NCBI GenBank assembly: GCA_964519595.1
Contig: CAZFJN010000018.1
Span: 1-36,690 of the forward strand
Origin: JANRKF01 sp964519595
Lineage (GTDB): Bacteria > Pseudomonadota > Alphaproteobacteria > Rickettsiales > SXRF01
DNA length: 36,690 bases
Direction: 5' to 3'
Part shown: positions 29,623 through 36,690 of the stretch, piece after piece
Layout of the letters: each line of letters starts with the position of its first letter
Position numbering within the stretch: the stretch's first letter is position 1
Notes under the pieces: generated by a model
Told to the model about the DNA's origin: nothing
Databases searched by the model: none
What the model saw: the letters and a program-made list of their open reading frames with translations, nothing else
Position numbers and translations under genes: made by a program

Positions 29623-31146
29623 CTAAGCGTTTTCACGTCCTAACACATGCTGGCGGTAGGATATTGCCTCAGCTATATGCGCGGTTTCGACATTATCATT
29701 TTCAGCCAGATCAGCTATTGTCCGCGCTACGCGCAGAACTCGCGTATAGCCGCGCATGGAAAGGCGCATTTTTTCAGTAGCTTTTTCCAACAATGTTCTG
29801 GCTGATTCATGAAGAGCAACGATCTGTTGAAGTTTTTCGCCTTGCAATTGCGCGTTGGTCCTTAAGAGAGGATCAAATTCGCCAAAACGCTCCTTCTGAC
29901 GCTGGCGCGCTTTAGATACGCGCTCGGCAACAGCAGAGCTTGATTCGCCGAGAGAGTTAGAGAGCATATCAAGAGTTGGCACGTCAGGAACGTCAATCAT
30001 AATGTCAAAACGATCAAGCAATGGTCCGGATAATCTTGATTGATATTCAACCGAGCATTTCGGCGCTTTGTTGCAGGCGCGCGCCGGATCGCTTATATAA
30101 CCGCAGCGGCAGGGATTCATCGCCGCAACCAGCTGAAACCTTGCCGGATAGGAAACATGCGCGGCTACTCGCGCGACATTTACTGTTCCTGTTTCCAGAG
30201 GTTGTCGCAATGATTCAAGCACGGCGCGCGGAAATTCCGGCAATTCATCAAGAAACAATACGCCATTATGCGCCAGCGATATTTCGCCAGGCAAAGCTCT
30301 TTTACCGCCGCCAACCATTGCCGCCGGAGATGCTGAATGATGCGGATCACGGAAAGGACGATGTCGCGTCAGCTTGCCGCCTTCGAGCTTCCCGGCAATG
30401 CTTGCAACCATGCTTGATTCAAGAATCTCAACAGCTTCCATTGGCGGTAAAATTCCCGGCAGGCAGGAGGCAAGCATTGATTTTCCAGCGCCAGGAGGGC
30501 CGCTCATCAGCAGATTATGTCCGCCTGCCGCCGCTACTTCCAAAGCCCGCCGCGCTGAATGCTGACCACGAATTTCCCGCATGTCAGTATGGCGAGGTCT
30601 TTCTTCGGCAGTTTTACATTGCGGCGGCGCAATCAGCTGCGTTCCTTTCATGTGATTTATCAACGATAATAAATTTCCCGGCGCAAGCACCAGATCAAGC
30701 CCTGACCATGCCGCCTCTGAACCGCATGACTGCGGACAAATCAGCCCCTTATCAACGCCGCTGGCATATAAAGCCGCTGGCAATATTCCTGATACTGGCA
30801 ATATTGCGCCGTCTAAAGACAATTCACCAAGAGCAATATAGTTACTTATATCATCAGCGCTTAAAACATTCATTGCCGCCAGCAAGCCAATAGCAATCGG
30901 CAAATCAAAATGACTGCCTTCTTTTATAATATCAGCCGGAGAAAGATTTACGGTAATTCTCCGCGCCGGCAACGCTAAGCCTAAAGCATGAACTGCTGAA
31001 CGCACTCTTTCTCGCGATTCAGCAACTGCCTTATCCGGCAAGCCTACCACAGTAAATGCCGGCAGACCTCCGGAGAGGTGAACTTGCACATCAATTGGCA
31101 CAACTTTGATGCCTTCAAAAGCAACTGTTGATACATGCGCTACCAT
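29623..31146 (-). CDS. comM: YifB/ComM-family Mg chelatase-like AAA+ ATPase
   Basis: Hexameric helicase-like AAA+ protein; ComM promotes branch migration during integration of transforming DNA. The protein has 507 residues, normal length. The N-terminal Lon-protease-like (ChlI) domain (about 1-165) contains LPDKAVAESRERVRSA and RITVNLSPADI. The AAA+ core has Walker A GPPGAGKS at 216-223 and Walker B GVLFLDELPEF. The Cys-containing AAMNPCRCGY and SGPLLDRFDI are family hallmarks. The C-terminal Mg-chelatase domain has LSMRGYTRVLRVARTIADL. Its start overlaps maf by 7 nt. Competence itself cannot be inferred from this gene alone. Confidence 0.96.
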   Translation of the reverse strand: MVAHVSTVAFEGIKVVPIDVQVHLSGGLPAFTVVGLPDKAVAESRERVRSAVHALGLALPARRITVNLSPADIIKEGSHFDLPIAIGLLAAMNVLSADDISNYIALGELSLDGAILPVSGILPAALYASGVDKGLICPQSCGSEAAWSGLDLVLAPGNLLSLINHMKGTQLIAPPQCKTAEERPRHTDMREIRGQHSARRALEVAAAGGHNLLMSGPPGAGKSMLASCLPGILPPMEAVEILESSMVASIAGKLEGGKLTRHRPFRDPHHSASPAAMVGGGKRALPGEISLAHNGVLFLDELPEFPRAVLESLRQPLETGTVNVARVAAHVSYPARFQLVAAMNPCRCGYISDPARACNKAPKCSVEYQSRLSGPLLDRFDIMIDVPDVPTLDMLSNSLGESSSAVAERVSKARQRQKERFGEFDPLLRTNAQLQGEKLQQIVALHESARTLLEKATEKMRLSMRGYTRVLRVARTIADLAENDNVETAHIAEAISYRQHVLGRENA

Positions 31147-31721
31147 ATTTTTAATCCTGCCTTGTGCAGCATGTTTTTTGCTCTGGCAAGCGGTAGTCCG
31201 ACAACATTGGAAAAAGAGCCGTTAATACGTGTGATAAAAATTTCCGCCAGACCTTGTATTGCATAACCTCCGGCCTTGCCTTGCCACTGACCGCTGGCAA
31301 TATAATATTCAATATCGGAAGGCAAAAGCCGCGCAAACTGAACCATAGTCATTACGACCGCGCAATCAATTTTTTCGCCTCTGGCAACGGCAATTGCTGT
31401 ATATACGCGATGACGTTTTCCAGATAATAATTTCAAACAGAATCTGGCGCTTTTTTCATCATCAGCTTTGGGAAGTATTCTTTTGCCACACGCTACCACC
31501 GTATCTGCGGCGAGAATTATATCATCCGGATGAAGAGTGGAAATTTTGCCAGCTTTATTGCCAGCCAGACGTTTAGCATAAATATGCGGCAATTCGTTTT
31601 TCAGCGGAGTTTCATCAATATCAGCAGGCAATACCATATCCGGCTTGATTCCGGCTGAGGCAAGCAGATCAAGCCGCCGTGGCGAAGCGGAGGCAAGAAT
31701 AAAAAGAGGCGCTTTATTCAT
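31140..31721 (-). CDS. maf: Maf family nucleoside triphosphate pyrophosphatase
   Basis: House-cleaning NTP pyrophosphatase of 193 residues that hydrolyses non-canonical or excess nucleotides (dTTP/UTP in the YhdE group, m7GTP in the YceF group). The Maf signature SASPRR is at residues 12-17, with DIDE, AKRLAGNKA and AADTVV following in order. The C-terminal GKAGGYAIQGLAEIFI and GSFSNVVGLPL are typical. Which substrate group it belongs to is not settled here. The ATG overlaps the infA stop by 4 nt, giving an infA-maf-comM operon; infA-maf is common in Alphaproteobacteria. Confidence 0.96.
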   Translation of the reverse strand: MNKAPLFILASASPRRLDLLASAGIKPDMVLPADIDETPLKNELPHIYAKRLAGNKAGKISTLHPDDIILAADTVVACGKRILPKADDEKSARFCLKLLSGKRHRVYTAIAVARGEKIDCAVVMTMVQFARLLPSDIEYYIASGQWQGKAGGYAIQGLAEIFITRINGSFSNVVGLPLARAKNMLHKAGLKIW

Positions 31722-31936
31722 TTCTCTCTGAATTTGACGCGGCCTTTGGTCAGATCATAAGGCGTCATTTCCACCACCACCTTATCACCAGCCAGCACGC
31801 GAATACGGTTTTTACGCATTTTTCCGGAAGTATGCGCGATAATTATCCGGCCATTTTCCAGCTTAACGCGGAAAGTGGCGTTAGGAAGTAACTCCATTAC
31901 AACTCCTGGAAATTCAAGTAACTCTTCTTTTGCCAT
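31718..31936 (-). CDS. infA: Translation initiation factor IF-1
   Basis: S1-fold protein of 72 residues that binds the 30S A site during initiation. The whole sequence is typical: KEELLEFPGVVMELLPNATF, then NGRIIIAHTSGKMRKNRIRV and the end YDLTKGRVKFREK. A good AAGGA ribosome site lies upstream. It is the first gene of infA-maf-comM. Confidence 0.99.
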   Translation of the reverse strand: MAKEELLEFPGVVMELLPNATFRVKLENGRIIIAHTSGKMRKNRIRVLAGDKVVVEMTPYDLTKGRVKFREK

Positions 31937-31959
31937 TTATAATCCTTATAATGATTAAA

Positions 31960-31977
31960 GCTGCTGATTAAAGCAGC
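31960..31977 (-). terminator. Small hairpin between mlaF and infA
   Basis: GCTGCT-GATTAA-AGCAGC forms a 6-bp stem. Read on the minus strand it lies after mlaF and is followed by TTTAAT, a weak T tract. It overlaps a 13-bp near-direct repeat (GATTAAAGCTGCT/GATTAAAGCAGCC). It could be a weak terminator or simply part of the repeat. Confidence 0.3.
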
Positions 31978-32040
31978 CTTATAGCACAGAAGCGGCAAGC
32001 TGCAACTGTCAAATCCAGATATGTCCAAATCAAGATAGTA

Positions 32041-32805
32041 TTATTTAACGCCAACGGCAATTGGCCCTTCTGCGCGACCATGAATAAACTGATCGACATA
32101 TTCGTTGCCGGAACGTTCTATTTCCCTGATTTCGCCTTGCCAGATTATTTTACCCTGATAAATCATCGCCACACGATGCGCTATCCGCCGCACGCTGGCC
32201 ATATCATGAGTTATAGTCAGAGTAGTAGCGCCGAGATCTTTGGAACATTTAACAATAAGCTGATTTATTACGTCCGCCATTATCGGATCAAGTCCGGTGG
32301 TCGGTTCATCAAAGAAAATTATTTCCGGATTAGAAGCAACTGCTCTGGCCAAAGCTACGCGTTTCTGCATTCCTCCGGACAGCTCGGAAGGCGAGAGATT
32401 GGCAACATCAGGAGATAATCCAACCGCCTGTAATTTGGCAATTGCCAACTCACGCGCCTGCGCTTTGCTGATCTGATGATTCTGCAGCAAGGCAAAGCTG
32501 ATATTTTCCCAAACCGGCAGCGAGTCAAACAAAGCGCCGCCTTGAAACAACATGCCAAAACGGCGCATGATCTGCTGACGCTCACGGCGCGATAGTTTTG
32601 TCACCTCTTCACCGTCAATTTTAATGCTGCCGCTATCAGGAGTTATAATTCCCAGAATTGATTTTATCAGCACGGATTTTCCAGAACCAGAACCGCCGAT
32701 TACCACCAGCGATTCACCTTGCGAAATAGTCAGATCAACACCGTCTAGCACTTTTTTCGCGCCAAAAGATTTGCATAAGCCGGATATTTCAATTTTTTTC
32801 GTCAT
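32041..32805 (-). CDS. mlaF: Phospholipid (Mla) ABC transporter ATP-binding protein
   Basis: ATPase of the MlaFEDB complex that moves phospholipids between inner and outer membranes; 254 residues. Walker A GGSGSGKS is at 37-44, followed by the Q-loop LFQGGALFDSLPVWEN, signature LSGGMQKRVALARA, Walker B IIFFDEPTTGLDP and the H-loop THD. The LFDSLPVWENI stretch and the MQKRV signature are MlaF-like. Its start overlaps mlaE by 4 nt. mlaD is not adjacent: the next gene downstream is infA, so the MCE subunit must be encoded elsewhere. Confidence 0.95.
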   Translation of the reverse strand: MTKKIEISGLCKSFGAKKVLDGVDLTISQGESLVVIGGSGSGKSVLIKSILGIITPDSGSIKIDGEEVTKLSRRERQQIMRRFGMLFQGGALFDSLPVWENISFALLQNHQISKAQARELAIAKLQAVGLSPDVANLSPSELSGGMQKRVALARAVASNPEIIFFDEPTTGLDPIMADVINQLIVKCSKDLGATTLTITHDMASVRRIAHRVAMIYQGKIIWQGEIREIERSGNEYVDQFIHGRAEGPIAVGVK

Positions 32806-33575
32806 TTTGCAAAGAACATTGCGGTTAAGAAATAATTAGACAGCAGAATTAAAATAGAAGCGGAAACAACGGCATGAGTAGTTGCAGCGCCTACTCCTTG
32901 CGCGCCGCCTTTGGAATTAAAGCCATGATAACAGCCCATAAGCGCAATTATAAAACCAAAAACAGAGGCTTTTATCAGACCAGACACCACATCCTTTGTT
33001 TCAAGATATTCAAAGGTGCTTTTTAAATAAGGACCTGGCGCAAATCCCAGATCGTGAATAGAAACCAGATAGCCGCCGAAAACGCCGATAATATCACCAA
33101 CCGCCACTAATAAAGGCAGCATGGTAAGGCCAGCCAGCAGACGCGGCAAAACCAGATATTTATGCGGATCAGTTGAAAGAGTGGTCAGCGCATCAATCTG
33201 CTCAGTAACGCGCATTGTGCCTATTTCCGCCGCATAAGCCGCGCCGATTCTTCCCGCTACCATAAGTCCGGCCATTACCGGACCAAGTTCGCGCGTAATT
33301 GCCAATACCACGACAATAGCAATTGAACTCTCCGCATTAAAACGCGAAAATCCTGAATAAGTCTGCAAGGCCAGCGCCGCGCCGGTAAACATTGCCGTCA
33401 TGCCGACAACCGGCAGTGAATAATAGCCTATTTCTATAAGCTGACGACGTAATTGCTTGAAATAAAAAGGCGGAACCAGCAAACATCCGGCCGCCGACCA
33501 GATGAATAAAGCAAGACGTCCGGTAGCTTCAATAAAAGCCAGAAAAACTCTACCAATTGGCGCAAAAAAATTCAT
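32802..33575 (-). CDS. mlaE: MlaE-family phospholipid ABC transporter permease
   Basis: Inner-membrane permease of the Mla (MCE) lipid transport system, 257 residues with about five or six hydrophobic helices. Conserved features: the N-terminal interfacial helix, VVGMTAMFTGAALALQTY, RELGPVMAGLMVAGRIGAA, the EIGTMRVTEQIDAL coupling helix, and GCYHGFNSKGGAQGVGAATT. It is the first gene of a two-gene mlaE-mlaF unit, downstream of alr across a repeat-rich spacer. Placement near dnaB-alr is seen in other Alphaproteobacteria. Confidence 0.95.
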   Translation of the reverse strand: MNFFAPIGRVFLAFIEATGRLALFIWSAAGCLLVPPFYFKQLRRQLIEIGYYSLPVVGMTAMFTGAALALQTYSGFSRFNAESSIAIVVVLAITRELGPVMAGLMVAGRIGAAYAAEIGTMRVTEQIDALTTLSTDPHKYLVLPRLLAGLTMLPLLVAVGDIIGVFGGYLVSIHDLGFAPGPYLKSTFEYLETKDVVSGLIKASVFGFIIALMGCYHGFNSKGGAQGVGAATTHAVVSASILILLSNYFLTAMFFAK

Positions 33576-33589
33576 TAAGATAACACGCT

Positions 33590-33622
33590 GTGATTATATA
33601 GTTATTATATAGTGATTATATG
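33590..33622. repeat. 11-bp tandem array (GTGATTATATA), three copies
   Basis: GTGATTATATA, GTTATTATATA and GTGATTATATG follow directly upstream of the mlaE start region. They contain TATATA sequences and occupy the probable mlaE promoter. Confidence 0.8.
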
Positions 33623-33658
33623 CTGTTGTAGTTATATACTGATAAGAAAGCTTTTTAC

Positions 33659-33676
33659 ATGTTTTTTAAAAAACAT
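33659..33676. repeat. Perfect 18-bp palindrome
   Basis: ATGTTTTTTAAAAAACAT is fully self-complementary with no loop, in the spacer between alr and mlaE. It could be an operator or part of a bidirectional AT-rich terminator; no further evidence. Confidence 0.4.
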
Positions 33677-33690
33677 CAATCAACAATCAA

Positions 33691-34773
33691 TTAATATATC
33701 CGACATCCGACATCTGACATCTGACATCTGATCACCCTTCCGCCAATTCTGGTAAAAATTTCATAGCCAATTGTGTCGCATTGTCTGGCGATTTCATCAA
33801 CAGTCTGCTGCTCATTTATAAACTCGGCGCGGCTTTCTGCGCTTATTTTTTCTGCCGCTATGCCGCTAATATCAAGAGCGATCATGTCCATTGAAATTCG
33901 TCCGGCAATTGGCACTTTATTGCCTTCGAGAAAGGCAAAGCCTCTATTGCCAAGAGAGCGAAAATAACCATCAGCATAACCAAGGCCAACTATTGCCACC
34001 GCGCCGCCTTTATTAATTGCATAGCTTGCGCCATAACCAATATGCTCGTTGCGATCGAGCTGGCGAATCTGCAAAATCGGCGCAGACAACGTAGCAACAT
34101 GCCGCATCGGATTCGCAGAATTCAGCGGATTTATTCCATATAGCGCGCAACCCGGGCGGCCTATATCAAAATGAAATTCATCAGCCAGAAATAATCCTGA
34201 TGAATTGGCAAAACTTACCGGAATATTCGGAAAATATTTAAGAACTTCACGCAAGCGGGCAAGCTGCCTTAAATTTTCCGGATTGTCCTGCTCAGCAGCG
34301 CAGGAAAGATGCGACATCAGCATTTTGCAATTAGCCAGCGGCAATTTACAATTCTCCATATCAGCTAATGACAAGCCAAGCCTGGTCATTCCGCTATCGA
34401 AATGAATAATTATCTGCCTGTTGCTGATTTCCTGATGATTGCCGCATAGAGCAAGCTGCCCCGGATCATTGACGATTGGAATAATGTTATGCGCGACATA
34501 TTCCTTTTCCTCGCCTTTGAAAATGCCATTAAAAACCGCTATCTCAACATCCGGCAAAACAGAGCGCAGCTCAATCGCCTCGTCGATAGTAGCAACAAAA
34601 AACAGCTTGCAGCCTTCCGCCGCCAGCGCCTTGCTTACCGCGGCAACTCCTAAGCCGTAAGCATTCGCCTTCACAACGGCAGCGCTATTTTTTTTCGCAT
34701 GACGATTTTTAAGCAAATTATAATTAGCGCGCAGAGCAGCTAAATCCACGCTTAAAGTTGCATAATGTGACAT
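33691..34773 (-). CDS. alr: Alanine racemase
   Basis: PLP enzyme making D-alanine for peptidoglycan; 360 residues. The PLP lysine is Lys35 in VVKANAYGLG. HFDSGMTRLGL, the catalytic tyrosine region EHIGYGASYAINKG and the GRISMDMIALDIS block are conserved. The normal C-terminus ends near GYEIFTRIGGRV; the following 14 codons are read through a heptanucleotide array and give a Cys/Asp-containing tail (IRCQMSDVGCRIY). The ATG lies about 20 nt from the end of a 274-bp palindromic element, and GAGAAAAG provides a ribosome site. dnaB lies upstream on the same strand. Confidence 0.95.
   Translation of the reverse strand: MSHYATLSVDLAALRANYNLLKNRHAKKNSAAVVKANAYGLGVAAVSKALAAEGCKLFFVATIDEAIELRSVLPDVEIAVFNGIFKGEEKEYVAHNIIPIVNDPGQLALCGNHQEISNRQIIIHFDSGMTRLGLSLADMENCKLPLANCKMLMSHLSCAAEQDNPENLRQLARLREVLKYFPNIPVSFANSSGLFLADEFHFDIGRPGCALYGINPLNSANPMRHVATLSAPILQIRQLDRNEHIGYGASYAINKGGAVAIVGLGYADGYFRSLGNRGFAFLEGNKVPIAGRISMDMIALDISGIAAEKISAESRAEFINEQQTVDEIARQCDTIGYEIFTRIGGRVIRCQMSDVGCRIY
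33696..33730 (-). repeat. Heptanucleotide tandem array inside the alr 3' end
   Basis: ATATCCG, ACATCCG and ACATCTG three times (plus-strand reading), five uninterrupted heptamers, followed by ATCACCC. They encode the last dozen codons of alr; because the unit is 7 bp, the reading frame rotates through it. Confidence 0.9.
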
Positions 34774-34792
34774 TCTTTTCTCATCATGCTAT

Positions 34793-35066
34793 TTAGGGTC
34801 AGGACTCATTATTTATACATTTTGCGTTTAACCAAAACAGTTTATATGCTAGGAAAATCATCATGGCAATGGTTGTTCCATTGCCATGATGATTTTGCGA
34901 CGCAGATAAGCTGTTTTCGTTAAACCCGAAGGGCGCGGTGTATTTTCGCGCCTGACTGTAAACTTCGCTGGCCAATAGTCCCTGCTATTGGCGGCGCGAA
35001 GTTCACAGCCAGTCATCGAAAATACACTCGCGCGCAAACTGTATAAATAATGAGTCCTGACCCTAA
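34793..35066. mobile_element. 274-bp MITE-like element with 34-bp inverted ends
   Basis: The ends 34793-34826 and 35033-35066 are inverted copies over 34 bp with one mismatch (tip TTAGGGTCAGGACTCATT). Inside are two large hairpins. One is a perfect 19-bp stem with 5-nt loop (34854-34896) nested in a 23-bp outer stem with three mismatches (34826-34848/34903-34925). The other centres on CCAATAG/CTATTGG (34972-34991) and extends to GTGTATTTTCG/CGAAAATACAC (34938-34948/35017-35027). No protein is encoded. A TA sits near each tip, as expected for a TA-targeting transposon; alternatively the tip resembles REP-type elements mobilised by Y1 transposases. Confidence 0.85.
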
Positions 35067-36562
35067 TGTTGCAAATCTAAATTATCAAACTGCGTCAGAT
35101 TAGAATCAAAGCGCAATTTGACATTGCCAATCGGACCATTACGATGCTTGGCAACCATAACCTCGGCAACATTCATTGCTCTATCCATATCGGCTTGCCA
35201 TTTGGCATAAGCATCAGCCTTTTCAATCGGCGGCTCCTCGCGCGAGAGATAATATTCCTCGCGGTAAATAAACATCACCACGTCAGCATCCTGCTCGATC
35301 GAACCTGATTCACGCAGATCAGAAAGCTGTGGCCGCTTGTCAGGCCGCTGCTCAACCGCCCGCGAGAGCTGCGATAGAGCCAATACCGGAATATCCAGCT
35401 CTTTCGCCACCGCTTTAAGCCCTTGCGTTATTTCTGAAACTTCCTGCACACGATTATCCTGCGCGCGCAGATTACTGCCGCGCAACAGCTGCAAATAATC
35501 AACCACCAGCATTTTTAAATTATGCATCCGCTTAAGCCGCCGCGCCCGCGTGCGTAATCCGGCAATTGACAAAGCCGGCGTATCATCAATGAAAAACGGC
35601 ATACTGGCCATTTCATTACTGACACGCACCAAATGCGCGAACTGCTCGCTATTTATCGTTCCTTTAAAAATACTCGAAGAATTAAGCCGACTGGCCGAAG
35701 AAAGCAGCCTGGTTGAAAGCTGTTCTGATGACATTTCCAGCGAGAAAAAACCAACGCTTCCTGCCTCTTTGGCGCTTAATCCTTTATCAACAGCCTCCTG
35801 CGCCAGAGCTTTGCAAGCATTGTAAGCGATATTTGTAGCCAGCGCGGTTTTTCCCATTGAAGGCCGTCCGGCCAGAATCAGCAAATCAGATTTCTGCAAA
35901 CCGCCCAGCATTTTATCCATTTCCAGCAATCCGGTAGTAACTCCTACCACACCATCATGACGATAAGCATGTTCCGCCTGACGAATCGCGCCAACCAGAG
36001 AATGTTTTATCGCCCGAAAACCACGATCGCCAGTTCCTTCCGCTGATAAATTAAACAGCTTCTGTTCCGCCGCCTCGATCTGCTCTCCGGCCGCTATATC
36101 AATCTGATGTTCATAAGCGACATTCACCACCTCTTCGCCAATTCCAATCAATTGCCGTTTAAGCGCCAGATCATAAATCATCTGACTATAATCGCTGATA
36201 TTAAACACCATCACCGCAAGGCCAGCAAGCTTAGCAAGATAAGCTCCACCGCCAATATCCGCCAACGCCTCATCCTGATCAAAATAATGTTTAAGCGTTA
36301 CCGGATTGGCAATCAGCCCTTTATTATTGAATTTCTGAATCGCCTCAAAAATCCTGCCATGCACCGGCTCGTAAAAATGTTCCGGATGCAGACGATCGCC
36401 GATATATTGCATAGCATCGTTATTAACCAGCAAAGCGCCAAGCAAAGCCTGTTCCGCCTCAATATTAGAAGGAGCTTGCCGATAAGACAAAGCCGAAACA
36501 TCGCCCGACTGAGCCAGCTGCGTTAAGCTCGAATCCACAGAAGAAAGTAAAACAGAAACCAT
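35063..36562 (-). CDS. dnaB: Replicative DNA helicase
   Basis: DnaB unwinds DNA at the replication fork as a hexamer; 499 residues. The N-terminal domain (about 30-135, PSNIEAEQALLGALLVNND) is followed by the linker and the RecA-like C-terminal domain with Walker A GRPSMGKT at 232-239, SLEMSSEQL, VVDYLQLL, LSQLSRAVEQRPDKRPQLSDLRESG broken into its usual parts, and the DADVVMFIYREEYY end. There is no intein. The stop codon TAG is formed at the edge of the palindromic element, so the C-terminus (NLDLQH) may be slightly altered. The first ~28 residues (Ser/Leu-rich) precede the conserved core and are of uncertain use. Confidence 0.97.
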   Translation of the reverse strand: MVSVLLSSVDSSLTQLAQSGDVSALSYRQAPSNIEAEQALLGALLVNNDAMQYIGDRLHPEHFYEPVHGRIFEAIQKFNNKGLIANPVTLKHYFDQDEALADIGGGAYLAKLAGLAVMVFNISDYSQMIYDLALKRQLIGIGEEVVNVAYEHQIDIAAGEQIEAAEQKLFNLSAEGTGDRGFRAIKHSLVGAIRQAEHAYRHDGVVGVTTGLLEMDKMLGGLQKSDLLILAGRPSMGKTALATNIAYNACKALAQEAVDKGLSAKEAGSVGFFSLEMSSEQLSTRLLSSASRLNSSSIFKGTINSEQFAHLVRVSNEMASMPFFIDDTPALSIAGLRTRARRLKRMHNLKMLVVDYLQLLRGSNLRAQDNRVQEVSEITQGLKAVAKELDIPVLALSQLSRAVEQRPDKRPQLSDLRESGSIEQDADVVMFIYREEYYLSREEPPIEKADAYAKWQADMDRAMNVAEVMVAKHRNGPIGNVKLRFDSNLTQFDNLDLQH

Positions 36563-36690
36563 AAATAAACCGGAAGCCGATGTTCAAAACAAATTCATTT
36601 TAAACACAGGAAAAATAACTAGCAACCAGCAAATTCAGCAAATTCATAGCCAATGCAAATCATGCGGCTTATGTGGCAGCTTGTCGCAGC
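36563..36690. promoter_or_regulatory. Region upstream of dnaB
   Basis: AT-rich 128 bp to the window edge. It contains AGCAAATTC twice in tandem (36628-36645). On the minus strand CAGGAAAAATAAC-type sequence gives no clear ribosome site. No confident promoter or gene is seen. Confidence 0.35.

Noticed and set aside
30021..30893. 290-residue open frame opposite comM
   Set aside because: Long, but antisense to a clear ComM with all motifs. It has no ribosome site and no recognisable domain.
36669..36690. Possible end of a minus-strand gene at the right edge (six codons and TAA)
   Set aside because: Too short to support; no recognisable C-terminus such as that of ribosomal protein L9.

Overview
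This is a scaffold piece from an alphaproteobacterium, probably an uncultured one assembled as a draft. The EF-Tu is of alphaproteobacterial/Rickettsiales type. The DUF6111-like gene coupled to cca, the xseA/purD pair, infA-maf, EnvZ/OmpR, the thioredoxin-reductase-like ferredoxin-NADP reductase and the dnaB-alr-mlaE-mlaF order all fit that class. Genes for histidine, threonine/methionine and purine synthesis (hisA, hom, purD) argue against an extremely reduced obligate parasite, although the composition is fairly AT-rich. Three 100-N blocks (5108-5207, 19572-19671, 29515-29614) mark scaffold joins; the first is almost certainly an artefact with no missing sequence.

Layout. 1-2568: tuf and a DctA-type symporter (+). 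2588-5070: tRNA-Gly(UCC), then lptF-lptG (LPS export permeases), all on -. 5371-8899: pepA-holC-prfC, a tight + strand operon. 8896-10173: an unrecognised 425-residue protein (-), the main orphan of the window. 10328-12486: zapA, rpiB, glyA (+). 12477-14485: nfu, secF, MaoC hydratase (-). 14580-15245: secreted PEBP/YbhB protein (+). 15270-19520: xseA, a GNAT acetyltransferase and the translationally coupled pair hisA-hom (-). 19789-21051: purD (+). 21097-21657: YciB/IspZ-like membrane protein (-). 21743-22468: PhoB-like regulator (+). 22453-26173: ompR-envZ and DUF6111-cca (-). 26263-27291: ferredoxin/flavodoxin-NADP reductase (-). 27663-29479: FadA-type thiolase and a membrane-anchored hypothetical protein (+). 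29623-31936: infA-maf-comM (-). 32041-36562: dnaB, alr, mlaE-mlaF (-).

The genes are mostly housekeeping. I found no defence, secretion, phage or CRISPR system. What is unusual lies between the genes. Nearly every spacer carries a short tandem array: period 7 at four loci, with a shared heptamer vocabulary at three of them, and period 11-16 at others. There are also three palindromic cassettes: a 274-bp MITE-like element with 34-bp inverted ends between dnaB and alr, a 170-bp element with 28-bp inverted ends upstream of the ferredoxin-NADP reductase, and a four-hairpin cassette at the end of xseA. Repeatedly, these sequences supply the last codons or the stop codon of the neighbouring gene (alr, dnaB, xseA, GNAT, and probably the lptF tail), or form short low-complexity tails and inserts in proteins (DctA N-terminus, Cca insert, 218-residue protein). 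This capture of gene ends by intergenic repeats is the most interesting property of the window.
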